A stretch of DNA of 64,000 nucleotides from BRH-c25 sp012519325. GTDB lineage: Bacteria; Bacillota; Clostridia; Lutisporales; Lutisporaceae. A model generated the notes under the pieces. It ran no database searches. It was given only the letters and a program-made list of their open reading frames with translations, and had not been told where the DNA came from. This document shows, one piece after another, positions 16,810 through 25,375 of this stretch. The position numbers and the translations under genes are program-made. How positions within the stretch are numbered: the first letter of the stretch is position 1; every line of letters starts with the position of its first letter. The stretch covers positions 1 to 64,000 of the forward strand of contig JBMNHZ010000006.1 in the NCBI GenBank assembly GCA_050950645.1, written 5' to 3'.

Positions 16810-17901
16810 ATGGCACAAAAGGGCAGGGCTAAGAAGGTTTTTCCGGGAGGCAACACATGTAAAGGATTCTACTCATTCTATGATTATATCATACCTGAGG
16901 ATGCAGAACGGATATTTGTGATTAAGGGAGGCCCGGGGGTAGGAAAGTCGAACTTCATAAGAATTATAGGAGAGGAGTTTCTTAAACTGGGATATGATGT
17001 GGAACTGCACTACTGCTCCTCAGACAACAAATCCCTGGACGGGCTGGTGATAAAAAAGGCAAATGTCGCAATTCTGGATGGAACCGCTCCTCATGTAGTA
17101 GACCCCAATAATCCCGGGGCGGTGGATGAAATACTGAATCTCGGGGAGTATTGGGATGAATCGGGACTTGTGAAGGATAAGTACTACATCATTAACTGTA
17201 ATAAGCAGATAAAAATGCGGTTTGAGAGTGCATACAGGTATCTGAAGGCAGCAAAGGAAATGCAGGATGATATGGAGGCAATTATCGGCGAAGGAGTAGA
17301 CAGGGAAAGACTGAACAAGCTTAAGACGGAGCTGAGATACGAGCTGGTGGACGGTATTCGGATTATTAACAGAAATGCAGGTATAAGACATCTTTTCGAC
17401 AGCTCAATAACTCCTGAGGGCCTGGTGGATTATATTGAAACTATAATACAGAGCAACTTTATATGCTATTATCTGAAAGGGGGAGTAGGTACAGTCTCCA
17501 CTGAAATACTCTCCTATCTTGCCGATGAATACAACATGAAAGGCTATAGGGTTGAATTATATCACCAGCCTCTAAATCCTGACAGATTGCAGACCCTGGT
17601 GGTTGAAGACCTGAAAATTGCAATAACCATAAATCCCAAAACAGAAATGAAGGCGTATAAGATAATAAATCTGGATAAGGTAATTGACGAGGACAAATAT
17701 AAGGATAAGGCAGAGCTGCTGAAAAAGGACGGAGAAGCATACCTTATGCTGATGGAGGAAGGGGTAGCCAGAATAAAAATGGCGAAGCTAATCCATGACG
17801 ATATGGAGAAAAGCTATGTGGGCAGCATGGACTTTGCAGCAGTTACGGAGCTGAGGAATAAGACAGTTGAGAGGATAAAGGGAATATTGAGAAATAAATA
17901 G
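16810..17901 (+). CDS. P-loop ATPase, PRK06851 type
   Basis: A 363-residue NTPase with Walker A G-G-P-G-V-G-K-S (40-47) after a strand F-V-I-K, and a second half that repeats the theme in degenerate form (Y-L-K-G-G-V-G-T-V-S-T near 220, lacking the Lys), as in the PRK06851-type proteins. These clostridial and bacillar proteins have no proven role; they look like duplicated P-loop domains. The Walker A of the second half is altered (V-G-T), suggesting a structural site. ATG 16810 follows TTTGGAGG. A strong terminator follows the stop codon. Confidence 0.75.
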   Translation: MAQKGRAKKVFPGGNTCKGFYSFYDYIIPEDAERIFVIKGGPGVGKSNFIRIIGEEFLKLGYDVELHYCSSDNKSLDGLVIKKANVAILDGTAPHVVDPNNPGAVDEILNLGEYWDESGLVKDKYYIINCNKQIKMRFESAYRYLKAAKEMQDDMEAIIGEGVDRERLNKLKTELRYELVDGIRIINRNAGIRHLFDSSITPEGLVDYIETIIQSNFICYYLKGGVGTVSTEILSYLADEYNMKGYRVELYHQPLNPDRLQTLVVEDLKIAITINPKTEMKAYKIINLDKVIDEDKYKDKAELLKKDGEAYLMLMEEGVARIKMAKLIHDDMEKSYVGSMDFAAVTELRNKTVERIKGILRNK

Positions 17902-17910
17902 AAAACAAAA

Positions 17911-17950
17911 CAGAACCTCAGGGGTTGTTATACCCGGGGGTTCTGTTTTT
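17911..17950. terminator. Bidirectional Rho-independent terminator
   Basis: CAGAACC (17911-17917) pairs with GGTTCTG (17939-17945), followed by TTTTTA on the + strand and a T-rich tract on the other. It separates the ATPase gene from the convergent chemoreceptor gene. Confidence 0.8.
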
Positions 17951-17965
17951 ATCCCTAAGCCGCTG

Positions 17966-19672
17966 TTAGATTTTAAATTGACCGACCAGTTGTTTCAGAA
18001 GCTGTGCTGAATTCGCCAGGGAATTTGCATTTTCCGTAATGATTTCCATAGAGCTGTTCTCCTCTTCAATTGAGGCGACCGTCTCTTGAATTCCGGCAGA
18101 GTTTTCTTCAGATATTGCCGCTATTTGATCAGCTGCGGTATTTATTTTTTTACTGTTCTGAGATATTTCATCCAGGTTCATGGCGACATTTTTGATCCTT
18201 TCAGCCATTGTGTTTATTTCTGTATTAATTCTTACAAATACCTCTCCGGCAGACTTAATCCCGGTAGTTCCTTCCTGTACGCTTTGATATCCTTTTTCCA
18301 GGGAATCCGCCATTGATTTGGATTCAACCTGTATTCCTGTTACAATATCCTTTATCTCTTTTACTGATTTTGCAACCTGCTCTGCCAGTTTTCCGATTTC
18401 ATCGGCAACCACTGCAAAGCCTTTACCGACCTCACCTGCCCTGGCTGCTTCGATAGCAGCATTTAGTGCCAAAAGGTTTGTTTGTTCGGCTATATCATTT
18501 ATTATGTGGACTAATACGGATATCTTTTCAGAGTTATTCTCCAGCTGTTTAACATTGGATACGGTACCTTTAAGTATTTCATTGACATGGTTCATTGTTT
18601 CAATGGAAGCTTCCATTTGTTCCGATCCTTCGGCTATTACTGCAGAAATATCTTCCGATGACACCTGTAGTGCTTCTTTATTCGTATTTGCATTATCGAT
18701 CAAATCTGTAAAATTAAATATTGAATTGGCAATTTCACTGGCTGAGCTTGCTTGTTCTTCAGCGCCTGCGGACATTTCTTCCATGGTTGCGGCTATCTGC
18801 CCGCTTCTTTGTTGTACTTCAGAGGCAATCTCCATAAGGCTTTTGCTTTCTTCATCTACTTTGCAGGAGGATTCAGTTATTTCGCCGATCATCTCCTGCA
18901 GCTTATACAGCATTTTATTTATTGACCCGGATAGCCGCCCAATCTCATCACGGCCGTTGTATTTAAGCGGTTCCACATTCAGTTCCCCGACAGATATTTT
19001 ATCGGCCAAGCTTACCACTCTATTTAAATTACCGCTAATGCTTCTGCTGATAATATATACAATGATGCTGCCAAGGGCTATCGCCAATATGACGGAAATC
19101 AACAGCATCCTGATGGAATTTTCAATATCCCTGTAAGCCGACTGCATTTTTAATTCTCTTAATTTATCCACCTCTGCTTTTATATCTTTAAACAATTGAA
19201 CGGTAGGGATTCTAAAACTGGATGCTTTAACAATCGCATCCAATGCGGCATCTCGATTATTTTCCTGCATATAGGGTACAAGAGTATTTATAAAGATATT
19301 ATCCATTTCTTCATTGTTTTTCTTTACCCTGTCAAACAGAAACATTAAATCATCAGTATCCATCTTTGGTTCAATCCTGGCTTCAATATCTGAATATTCC
19401 TTTTCTACCAGCGTATATTCATCAATTAAGCTTTCGCGGGGGAAATTTGAATAATCCATAATAATTAATTGTTTTTCTCTGAATAGAGATGTCATATGAG
19501 TTAAGTCTATTGACCTTTCAGCGGTTAAATCTATTGTCGACAAAGCATCTTTAATTTGAAACAAGGAAATAGTAACGAAGCATGATGCAATAACAAAAAA
19601 TACAATTGTGGCAAAAAATGCGATTCCATACTTAAAACTAATTCTGAAATTTCTCCATCTCAGTGCTGTCAT
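17966..19672 (-). CDS. Methyl-accepting chemotaxis protein
   Basis: A 568-residue chemoreceptor. Order: cytosolic start, membrane helix 1 (about 15-38), an extracellular four-helix-bundle-type sensor (about 40-190), helix 2 (about 190-212, I-L-A-I-A-L-G-S-I-I-V-Y-I), HAMP (about 212-265), then the coiled-coil signalling domain with the conserved hairpin tip E-Q-T-N-L-L-A-L-N-A-A-I-E-A-A-R and the G-F-A-V-V-A-D-E-I motif. It would sense a ligand outside and steer CheA and the flagellum; the ligand is unknown and no che gene lies nearby. ATG 19672 has GAGGAAG before it. It stands as its own transcript. Confidence 0.95.
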   Translation of the reverse strand: MTALRWRNFRISFKYGIAFFATIVFFVIASCFVTISLFQIKDALSTIDLTAERSIDLTHMTSLFREKQLIIMDYSNFPRESLIDEYTLVEKEYSDIEARIEPKMDTDDLMFLFDRVKKNNEEMDNIFINTLVPYMQENNRDAALDAIVKASSFRIPTVQLFKDIKAEVDKLRELKMQSAYRDIENSIRMLLISVILAIALGSIIVYIISRSISGNLNRVVSLADKISVGELNVEPLKYNGRDEIGRLSGSINKMLYKLQEMIGEITESSCKVDEESKSLMEIASEVQQRSGQIAATMEEMSAGAEEQASSASEIANSIFNFTDLIDNANTNKEALQVSSEDISAVIAEGSEQMEASIETMNHVNEILKGTVSNVKQLENNSEKISVLVHIINDIAEQTNLLALNAAIEAARAGEVGKGFAVVADEIGKLAEQVAKSVKEIKDIVTGIQVESKSMADSLEKGYQSVQEGTTGIKSAGEVFVRINTEINTMAERIKNVAMNLDEISQNSKKINTAADQIAAISEENSAGIQETVASIEEENSSMEIITENANSLANSAQLLKQLVGQFKI

Positions 19673-19844
19673 ATATCTTCCTCCATAATAAATTGTATTA
19701 TGTTACATATTATACCATAATATTAATATTGTGTTTTCACAACATTTATGAAATCCGAATATGTCAAAGAATTGGCTGTAACCCTGATTTTTGTTGTATA
19801 ATGTAATAGTGATGTTATATTGATAGAAAGTTAAGGTGTTGATT

Positions 19845-20660
19845 ATGGGTTTTATTCTTGGATGCATTCCTCCCGAAAAGGAAGAAAAAACTTCACTGCA
19901 CTTTCTGTTTCAACAAAGAAACCTGCTGGTAAAAAGGCTGGAGAAAGGGTATACGGTGCCTGATTCTGAGGATATGGCATATTTGGGGTATAATTTTACG
20001 GACAAGTTGTATGCAGGGAGCCTGGACGGACATTCCTGCTATACTGCAAGTTATCCCAAGAACAGTCTGATTCCAAAGGGAATGGAATTTTTAGGGCTTA
20101 GAGAGCTGTACGGGCAAATGGATGATATAATACTGAAGATAGCTTTTCGTGCCGTTCAGATAGTAGTTTGGGATGAAACCCACAGGTTTTGCGGCGCCTG
20201 CGGAGAAGCTACAGTAAGAAAAATCGAAGAGCATGCAAGGGTATGCCGTAAATGCGGACAGGTCTTCTATCCCCGTCTGTCTCCCGCAGTTATTGTTGCC
20301 ATAACAAAAGGGGATAAGCTGCTGTTAGCCAGGAATAAAAGCTTCCCTCCGGGGCGTTACAGTGTGCTGGCAGGCTTTGTTGAAGCAGGAGAGACTCTTG
20401 AAGAGTGTATAAAGCGGGAAATAAAAGAAGAGGTAGGTATAGAGGTAAAAAATATACGGTATTTCGGCAGCCAGTCCTGGCCTTTTCCTCATTCGTATAT
20501 GCTTGCATTCACGGCAGAGCATGATAAAGGCGAGATACGAATAGACGATAGTGAGCTTGCAGACGCCGGATGGTTTGGCGCTGATGAAATGCCTGATATC
20601 CCGGGAACAATAAGCATCTCAAGGAAACTGATAGATTGGTTTATAGAAAATCACCCCTGA
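19845..20660 (+). CDS. nudC: NAD(+) diphosphatase / NADH pyrophosphatase, NudC-type Nudix hydrolase
   Basis: A 271-residue Nudix hydrolase. A zinc ribbon (F-C-G-A-C-G and V-C-R-K-C-G, four Cys) is followed by Y-P-R-L-S-P-A-V-I and the Nudix box G-F-V-E-A-G-E-T then R-E-I-K-E-E-V-G-I, then S-Q-S-W-P-F-P-H-S with the NudC-specific S-Q-P/S-W-P-F-P. It hydrolyses NADH or NAD-capped RNA ends. The start is ATG 19845, eight bases after AAGG; the open frame begins at GTG 19836. Single-gene transcript with its own terminator. Confidence 0.93.
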   Translation: MGFILGCIPPEKEEKTSLHFLFQQRNLLVKRLEKGYTVPDSEDMAYLGYNFTDKLYAGSLDGHSCYTASYPKNSLIPKGMEFLGLRELYGQMDDIILKIAFRAVQIVVWDETHRFCGACGEATVRKIEEHARVCRKCGQVFYPRLSPAVIVAITKGDKLLLARNKSFPPGRYSVLAGFVEAGETLEECIKREIKEEVGIEVKNIRYFGSQSWPFPHSYMLAFTAEHDKGEIRIDDSELADAGWFGADEMPDIPGTISISRKLIDWFIENHP

Positions 20661-20690
20661 TGAAAATACATCAGGGTTTTTATTTTTTAT
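20655..20690 (+). terminator. Rho-independent terminator of nudC
   Basis: CCCTGATG (20655-20662) pairs with CATCAGGG (20669-20676) around six bases, followed by TTTTTATTTTTT. The stem overlaps the last codons and the stop. Confidence 0.88.
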
Positions 20691-20812
20691 ATTACAAAAT
20701 AAAAACATTGGCATTTTTAAAGGATTTTTCTATATTATTGTAGAAGTATTAGTTGTTTGAGTCGAATCCGCACTATATTTGTATTGACGGTTTTGGTAAG
20801 GAGTGTGATAGG

Positions 20813-21499
20813 TTGATACAGCTGAGGAATGTAAGCAAGGAATTTGCAGATGGCAATAAAGTGTTGAAGAACATAAACCTGACCATTAACAACGGAGAAT
20901 TCGTTTTTCTTGTAGGCTCCAGCGGAGCCGGCAAGTCAACCATAATAAAACTGCTGCTCAAGGAGATGGAGCCAACTACAGGCACTATTATCGTGGGAGA
21001 TAAGGATATTACAAAATATAGAAGAAGAGATATACCCTTTCACAGGAGAAATATCGGAGTAGTATTCCAGGATTTCAGACTGCTGCAGGATAAGACAGTC
21101 TATGAGAATGTCGCTTTTGCAATGGAAGTTATTGAAGCTCCTCCAAAGGAAATAAGGCGCCAGGTTCCGATTATACTGAGCATGGTCGGACTGAGCAGGA
21201 AATCCGGTTTATATCCCCAGCAGCTTTCAGGGGGGGAACAGCAGAGAGTATCCTTGGCCAGAGCAATGGTCAACAGCCCTTCGATACTTATTGCCGATGA
21301 GCCTACGGGAAACCTGGACCCTGATATGTCATGGGACATTATGAAGACATTGGTTGAAATAAATCAAAGAGGTACGACTATATTAATGGCCACCCACGCC
21401 AGTGATATAGTAGACAAAATGAAGAAGCGGGTTATTGAAATAGAAAACGGAATTATTACCAGGGATGAAATGAAAGGTGGATACAGCGGTGAAGCTTAG
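20813..21499 (+). CDS. ftsE: Cell division ATP-binding protein FtsE
   Basis: A 228-residue ABC ATPase, normal FtsE length when started at TTG 20813 (L-I-Q-L-R-N-V-S-K-E-F), which has AAGGAG upstream; the open frame before this is not family-like. Walker A is G-S-S-G-A-G-K-S, the signature L-S-G-G-E-Q-Q-R, Walker B I-L-I-A-D-E-P. FtsE sits under FtsX at the membrane and drives conformational signalling to a periplasmic or wall hydrolase. The M23-family gene follows ftsX directly, which suits a FtsEX-peptidase module. ftsX overlaps its end. Confidence 0.96.
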   Translation: MIQLRNVSKEFADGNKVLKNINLTINNGEFVFLVGSSGAGKSTIIKLLLKEMEPTTGTIIVGDKDITKYRRRDIPFHRRNIGVVFQDFRLLQDKTVYENVAFAMEVIEAPPKEIRRQVPIILSMVGLSRKSGLYPQQLSGGEQQRVSLARAMVNSPSILIADEPTGNLDPDMSWDIMKTLVEINQRGTTILMATHASDIVDKMKKRVIEIENGIITRDEMKGGYSGEA

Positions 21500-22385
21500 G
21501 ACAGGTAAGTTTTTCATCAGAGAAGGATTCAGGAACCTTAAAAGGAACGGCACCATGAGCACTGCGGCAATAACTTCGGTCATTGCGGCACTATTGGTAA
21601 TAGGGATATTCTTCATTATAGTGATAAATATAGATTATGCGGCAACAAAGCTGGAATCACAAATCGAGATGATGGTATACCTGGAAGACGGATTGAGTGA
21701 AAATATCATAAATACTATGGAGACAGAGATCAGATCAATTAATGGTGTTAAATCCGTGGAGTTCATATCCAAAGATGTAGCCCTCAAAAATCTGGAGAAA
21801 AACTGGGGCGAAAACTCCTATCTTTTAGAGGGGCTTGAAGGGGACAATCCTCTTCCGGATGCGTTTCTGATAACTCTTTCAGATCCTTCAAAAGCATCCG
21901 CTGTGGCATTGTCGGTATCATCAATATCAAATATTGAAAAGGTGGTATATGGTAAGGAGGAGCTTGCAAAGCTTCTGAATGCGACTTATGTGATGAGGAT
22001 AAGCAGTGCCGCTATTATCCTGATACTGCTGTTTATATCGGTATTCATAATTGCAAATACCATAAAGCTTACCGTGTATGCAAGAAGGAGAGAAATTGGA
22101 ATTATGAAATTTGTAGGGGCTACGGACTGGTTTGTAAGGATGCCCTTTATAATAGAAGGTATTATTGTCGGAATTATAGGAGCTGTGTCAGCTACTGCAA
22201 TATTGGGGGCAGGTTACTACTACTGCTCCGGTCTTATTAAAAACCAGATGATAGGCTTAATGTCAATATCACTTATACCCTTTAAGCAAATTATATCAAG
22301 CATGGTAGTACTTTTGATCATTGTGGGGGTTGTAATTGGAGCAGCAGGAAGCCTGATTTCCGTAAGAAGGTTTATTAAGGTTTAG
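21489..22385 (+). CDS. ftsX: Cell division protein FtsX
   Basis: A 298-residue membrane protein from GTG 21489 (V-K-L-R-T-G-K-F-F-I-R-E-G-F, the family start; AAAGGTGG upstream). One helix near the N terminus (about 22-45), an extracellular domain of about 110 residues, then three helices at the C end (about 165-290) match the four-helix FtsX layout; the N part has the usual N-x-x-R/K-N-G-T-M-S. It overlaps ftsE by 11 bases and stops 11 bases before the M23 gene, so the three are one operon. Confidence 0.95.
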   Translation: MKLRTGKFFIREGFRNLKRNGTMSTAAITSVIAALLVIGIFFIIVINIDYAATKLESQIEMMVYLEDGLSENIINTMETEIRSINGVKSVEFISKDVALKNLEKNWGENSYLLEGLEGDNPLPDAFLITLSDPSKASAVALSVSSISNIEKVVYGKEELAKLLNATYVMRISSAAIILILLFISVFIIANTIKLTVYARRREIGIMKFVGATDWFVRMPFIIEGIIVGIIGAVSATAILGAGYYYCSGLIKNQMIGLMSISLIPFKQIISSMVVLLIIVGVVIGAAGSLISVRRFIKV

Positions 22386-22396
22386 GAGGGTTTAAA

Positions 22397-23533
22397 TTGT
22401 TCAAGAAAATAGCTGCAATCCTGATAATATTTATACTTTCGGTGCCCTATGCCGGCATTTATGCGAATACCAGTGACATTGACAAGCTTCAGGCGGATCA
22501 GAATAGGCTTAATCAGCAGATAAAGCAGACCCAGAGCAGTATTAACAAGGTAAAGAATGAGAGAAAAACCGTGGCAATGGCTATAGAAGACCTGGACAAA
22601 AGGCTTAATCAGGCTGAGGATGAGCTTTCCAGCGTTGAAAACCAGCTTTTTCAATTGGAAAATCAGATAGCTTTGACCACAAGGGAGCTTGAGAGAGCTT
22701 CAACCGAAGCTGCTAATCAGAAAGAGCTTTTGAAAAAGAGAGTCAGGGTCATGTATGAAAACGGAAATGCCGGATATATGTCAGTGATATTGAATTCCAC
22801 AAGCTTTTCGGATTTCATATCCAATGTCGATTTTCTCAAAAAAATCATCAGCTTCGACATGAATCTGCTGAATAAAATGAAAAGCTACCGGGATTCTGTT
22901 GCGGAAAAGAAAAATAGGCTGGCATCGGAACTGGAAGAGAAAGAAAGGCTTAAGAATGAGATAGGTAAGAAAAAGGAGCAGGTTGAGACAACCAAGCAGG
23001 TCAAAGAGATGACCCTGAAAGAGATACTAAGTGACCTCAAGGAACTGGAGCGCCAGGAGGACAAGCTTCTGGAGCAGTCTAAAGAGATTGCAAAAAAGAT
23101 AGTTGAACTGCAGTCAAAAGAAAAGTATATAGGAGGAGAACTGGGATGGCCGGCACCGGGTTATTACAAGATTACATCACAATATGGCAACAGGAACCAT
23201 CCCATACTTAAGAAGAAAAAAATGCATACGGGAATAGATATCGCAGTTCCCAGCGGCACTTCCGTAATTGCCGCTAATGCAGGGAAGGTCATATACTCCG
23301 GGTACAACGGAGGCTACGGCAATACCGTAATCATAGACCACGGCGGCAAGATATCCACACTATATGCCCATAACAGCAAGCTCCTTGTAAAAGTAGGAGA
23401 CAAGGTTGAAAAGGGCAAGGTGATATCCAAGTCAGGCAGCACCGGACTGTCCACAGGGCCGCATCTGCACTTTGAAGTCAGGGAAAACGGCCAGCATGTA
23501 GATCCCATGAAATACCTGACAGGCAAAAAGTAG
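22397..23533 (+). CDS. Coiled-coil M23 murein hydrolase (EnvC/PcsB-like partner of FtsEX)
   Basis: A 378-residue exported protein: signal peptide (about 1-24), a long coiled coil (about 28-240, rich in K, E and Q, starting at D-I-D-K-L-Q-A-D-Q-N-R), and a C-terminal LytM/M23 peptidase domain (about 255-375). Zinc ligands look intact: H-T-G-I-D-I and the G-P-H-L-H-F-E-V motif. TTG 22397 follows AGGAGGG. Position in the ftsEX operon and the coiled coil fit the EnvC or PcsB role of splitting or activating septal wall cleavage on FtsEX signals; unlike EnvC it keeps the Zn ligands and may be active itself. Confidence 0.9.
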   Translation: MFKKIAAILIIFILSVPYAGIYANTSDIDKLQADQNRLNQQIKQTQSSINKVKNERKTVAMAIEDLDKRLNQAEDELSSVENQLFQLENQIALTTRELERASTEAANQKELLKKRVRVMYENGNAGYMSVILNSTSFSDFISNVDFLKKIISFDMNLLNKMKSYRDSVAEKKNRLASELEEKERLKNEIGKKKEQVETTKQVKEMTLKEILSDLKELERQEDKLLEQSKEIAKKIVELQSKEKYIGGELGWPAPGYYKITSQYGNRNHPILKKKKMHTGIDIAVPSGTSVIAANAGKVIYSGYNGGYGNTVIIDHGGKISTLYAHNSKLLVKVGDKVEKGKVISKSGSTGLSTGPHLHFEVRENGQHVDPMKYLTGKK

Positions 23534-23593
23534 AGACAGGGGGACGTTTCTCCTGTCTCATAAAGACAGGGGGACGTTTCTCCTGTCTCATAA
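23534..23593 (+). repeat. Two tandem REP-like hairpins (30-bp unit)
   Basis: AGACAGG-GGGACGTTTCT-CCTGTCT plus CATAA occurs twice, at 23534-23563 and 23564-23593, without a change. Each copy folds as a 7-bp hairpin. The core G-A-C-A-G-G-G-G-G-A-C-G-T-T-T-C-T is, from memory, a dispersed hairpin motif in many Firmicutes, probably moved by IS200-like Y1 transposases. Confidence 0.7.
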
Positions 23594-23620
23594 AGAAGCC
23601 GCAGATTTGCGGCTTCTTTT
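23592..23620 (+). terminator. Rho-independent terminator of the ftsEX operon
   Basis: GAAGCCGC (23595-23602) pairs with GCGGCTTC (23609-23616), extended by A-T pairs and TTTT. It ends the ftsE-ftsX-M23 transcript right after the REP-like hairpins. Confidence 0.85.
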
Positions 23621-23802
23621 AATGTACATAATTAGGCGTTTAATATTCTTCATGGGGTGTGCCAGTGATAAACACCCAGTGTTCCAAACTCCACGAAACA
23701 TCCACTTTTATCTCCCATCCATCCTTGACACAGCTAATAAAGGAGAAATTTCCATCATTCTGTCTGTGAGTGAAAAAATCCCGCTCTGAAAGGCATCGTA
23801 TT

Positions 23803-24723
23803 TCATATCGGCGGCAACGGGAATGTCAGGAAAATCCTTAACCCCGCAATGCTGTAATCCCCTTGGGGATGAATAGCCTTAATTGCCCTGAACAGCATGG
23901 TTGTGCATTGCTCACGGTTAATCAAAACTTTCGGTGAAAAGGTGGTTTGGGAGGTCCCGGAGGTTATACCTATGTTGTAAGCCTTCAGTACTTGCGGATT
24001 TGTAGTATCCGTAAAAGGATTCGGAGAAACCGGATTGCTTTTTTTACCCGTAACCTTTTCATACAGCAATACCCCAAGCTCGGCAAATTCCTCGCGGGTT
24101 ATCGGCTTGGTCATATCGGCGCCCTTCAATATGTCGGGGATAAGTCCCAGGTCATAAGCTTTTTGGAGCTCCGTCTTTGCCCAGCCGGAAGCATTCTTGT
24201 AGAACGCTTTTGTACCGATAGAAACAACATTGGAAAAGGGGCTGTATATATAATGCTCTTCATCGCTGCCTTGATTAGATGCATAGGCGTATCTCGCCCG
24301 CAAATGATAGACATTTGCCTTGATATCTACATTACCATCCACGCCCAAGTCCATAGGATCGCATGTAACATCATCTGTTACATAATTTCCGGGTTTATCG
24401 AACTCTTCATCAAAATCAAGTGCATTCCCAAAAAGACTCTCGCCCATGTCATAACGCCATTGTCCATCACCAATCTTCATATCAATCTGATACTCCGCAC
24501 CCCACTCTCCATGTTCAACACCATATCGCCCCAGTTCCCATATGCTTTGAGGGTTAGTCCACTTAAGCGCAAAATATGGTCTTCCATCCTCCCATTCCTT
24601 GAGCTCTACTATCAGGTTTTGCGGGGCTTGATCAAAGTTGCCGCCAGTCGGCAGATTGGCCGCAAATACCGATAAATTCCACACCATGGTAACCATTATT
24701 ACCACGGTGATTAAAAAAGCCAT
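23803..24723 (-). CDS. S-layer homology (SLH) domain protein, probably frameshifted at the C end
   Basis: A 306-residue exported protein: signal peptide (M-A-F-L-I-T-V-V-I-M-V to V-F-A-A-N), a fibronectin-like or carbohydrate-binding-type N region (about 30-190), then two SLH motifs (W-A-K-T-E-L-Q-K-A-Y-D-L-G-L; T-S-G-T-S-Q-T-T-F-S-P-K). SLH motifs bind secondary wall polymers, so it would be a wall-anchored surface protein. A third motif starts in this frame (Y-S-I-A-G) but the expected G-V-K-D-F-P-D-I-P-V-A-A-D-M lies in another frame that runs to 23708; one base is missing near CCCC at 23842-23845. It is the last gene of a minus-strand run behind the PAS-AraC genes. ATG 24723 has AAAGGA before it. 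Confidence 0.7.
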   Translation of the reverse strand: MAFLITVVIMVTMVWNLSVFAANLPTGGNFDQAPQNLIVELKEWEDGRPYFALKWTNPQSIWELGRYGVEHGEWGAEYQIDMKIGDGQWRYDMGESLFGNALDFDEEFDKPGNYVTDDVTCDPMDLGVDGNVDIKANVYHLRARYAYASNQGSDEEHYIYSPFSNVVSIGTKAFYKNASGWAKTELQKAYDLGLIPDILKGADMTKPITREEFAELGVLLYEKVTGKKSNPVSPNPFTDTTNPQVLKAYNIGITSGTSQTTFSPKVLINREQCTTMLFRAIKAIHPQGDYSIAGLRIFLTFPLPPI

Positions 24724-24784
24724 AAGTTTCCTTTTTACTGGTCTTACCTCCTATAATAATTTTTTTGTTTTGCTATTCACGCAC

Positions 24785-25183
24785 TCACGGTATAAACACA
24801 ATTACACCATGGGTGATTTCAGCATCATCAGCTGCAACAGGAAAAATAACAGCCTTATTGAAACTGTCAGGATGCGGTGCGCTTTTCCGTGTAATTCCTG
24901 AAAGCATGGAAAACGGGTTCTTTAAGTCCTCTAAGAAGAAGGTATCTCCTGCGAAGACACGTTTGACAGCTTCAGCCAGCCGCGTATCATCAATCTTATA
25001 CTGAAGGATGCGTACGGTTCCTTTTTCCGGATTCATAAGCCGCATTTTTGCTGCCTCCGCAAATGCCTCGTTAACCATAACCAATGTATACTGCGGTGTA
25101 AATATGGCGATGGGATAAGGAAAAAAATCGATGATTTGAGTGAAAAGTTCTCCAAGCAACGGTTCTTTCGTTTCATTACCCAT
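24785..25183 (-). CDS. PAS-domain protein lacking the HTH of its paralogs
   Basis: About 132 residues from ATG 25183 (AAAGGAGC upstream). It has the same PAS-like core as the two AraC paralogs upstream (I-I-D-F-F-P-Y-P-I-A-I-F-T-P; compare V-I-E-F-F-P-Y-P-I-Q) but ends at I-V-F-I-P, before the AraC DNA-binding part. So it is either a stand-alone sensor or a truncated regulator. It lies between the SLH gene and the two full PAS-AraC genes, same strand, suggesting tandem duplication of one ancestral gene. Confidence 0.65.
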   Translation of the reverse strand: MGNETKEPLLGELFTQIIDFFPYPIAIFTPQYTLVMVNEAFAEAAKMRLMNPEKGTVRILQYKIDDTRLAEAVKRVFAGDTFFLEDLKNPFSMLSGITRKSAPHPDSFNKAVIFPVAADDAEITHGVIVFIP

Positions 25184-25310
25184 AAGAATGCTCCTTTCCA
25201 TCCGGACTGTTGGCGTTTTTGTGGCTGCTATCAATATTTTATTAACCGGCCGGCTGCGAATATAGGTAAAATATGCTTATAATCAGTACAAAAAATGTTA
25301 TTTTGAAATG

Positions 25311-25352
25311 AAAAAAAAGCCGGGCTTTCGTACTGAACCAAAACCTGGCTTC
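25311..25352 (-). terminator. Rho-independent terminator of the PAS-AraC genes
   Basis: On the minus strand AAGCCAGG pairs with CCCGGCTT (about 25318-25351) and is followed by eight T. The stretch 25184-25375 has no gene other than this. Confidence 0.75.
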
Positions 25353-25375
25353 TTAAAACTTTGTTATATCTCATT

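Noticed and set aside
18318..19136. 272-codon frame opposite the chemoreceptor
   Set aside because: Serine-rich shadow of the helical signalling domain; no start site.
23534..23593. CRISPR array
   Set aside because: Only two directly adjacent 30-bp copies without spacers; no cas genes in the window.
23947..24675. 242-codon frame opposite the SLH gene
   Set aside because: Antisense to a clear signal-peptide and SLH protein; no ribosome site.
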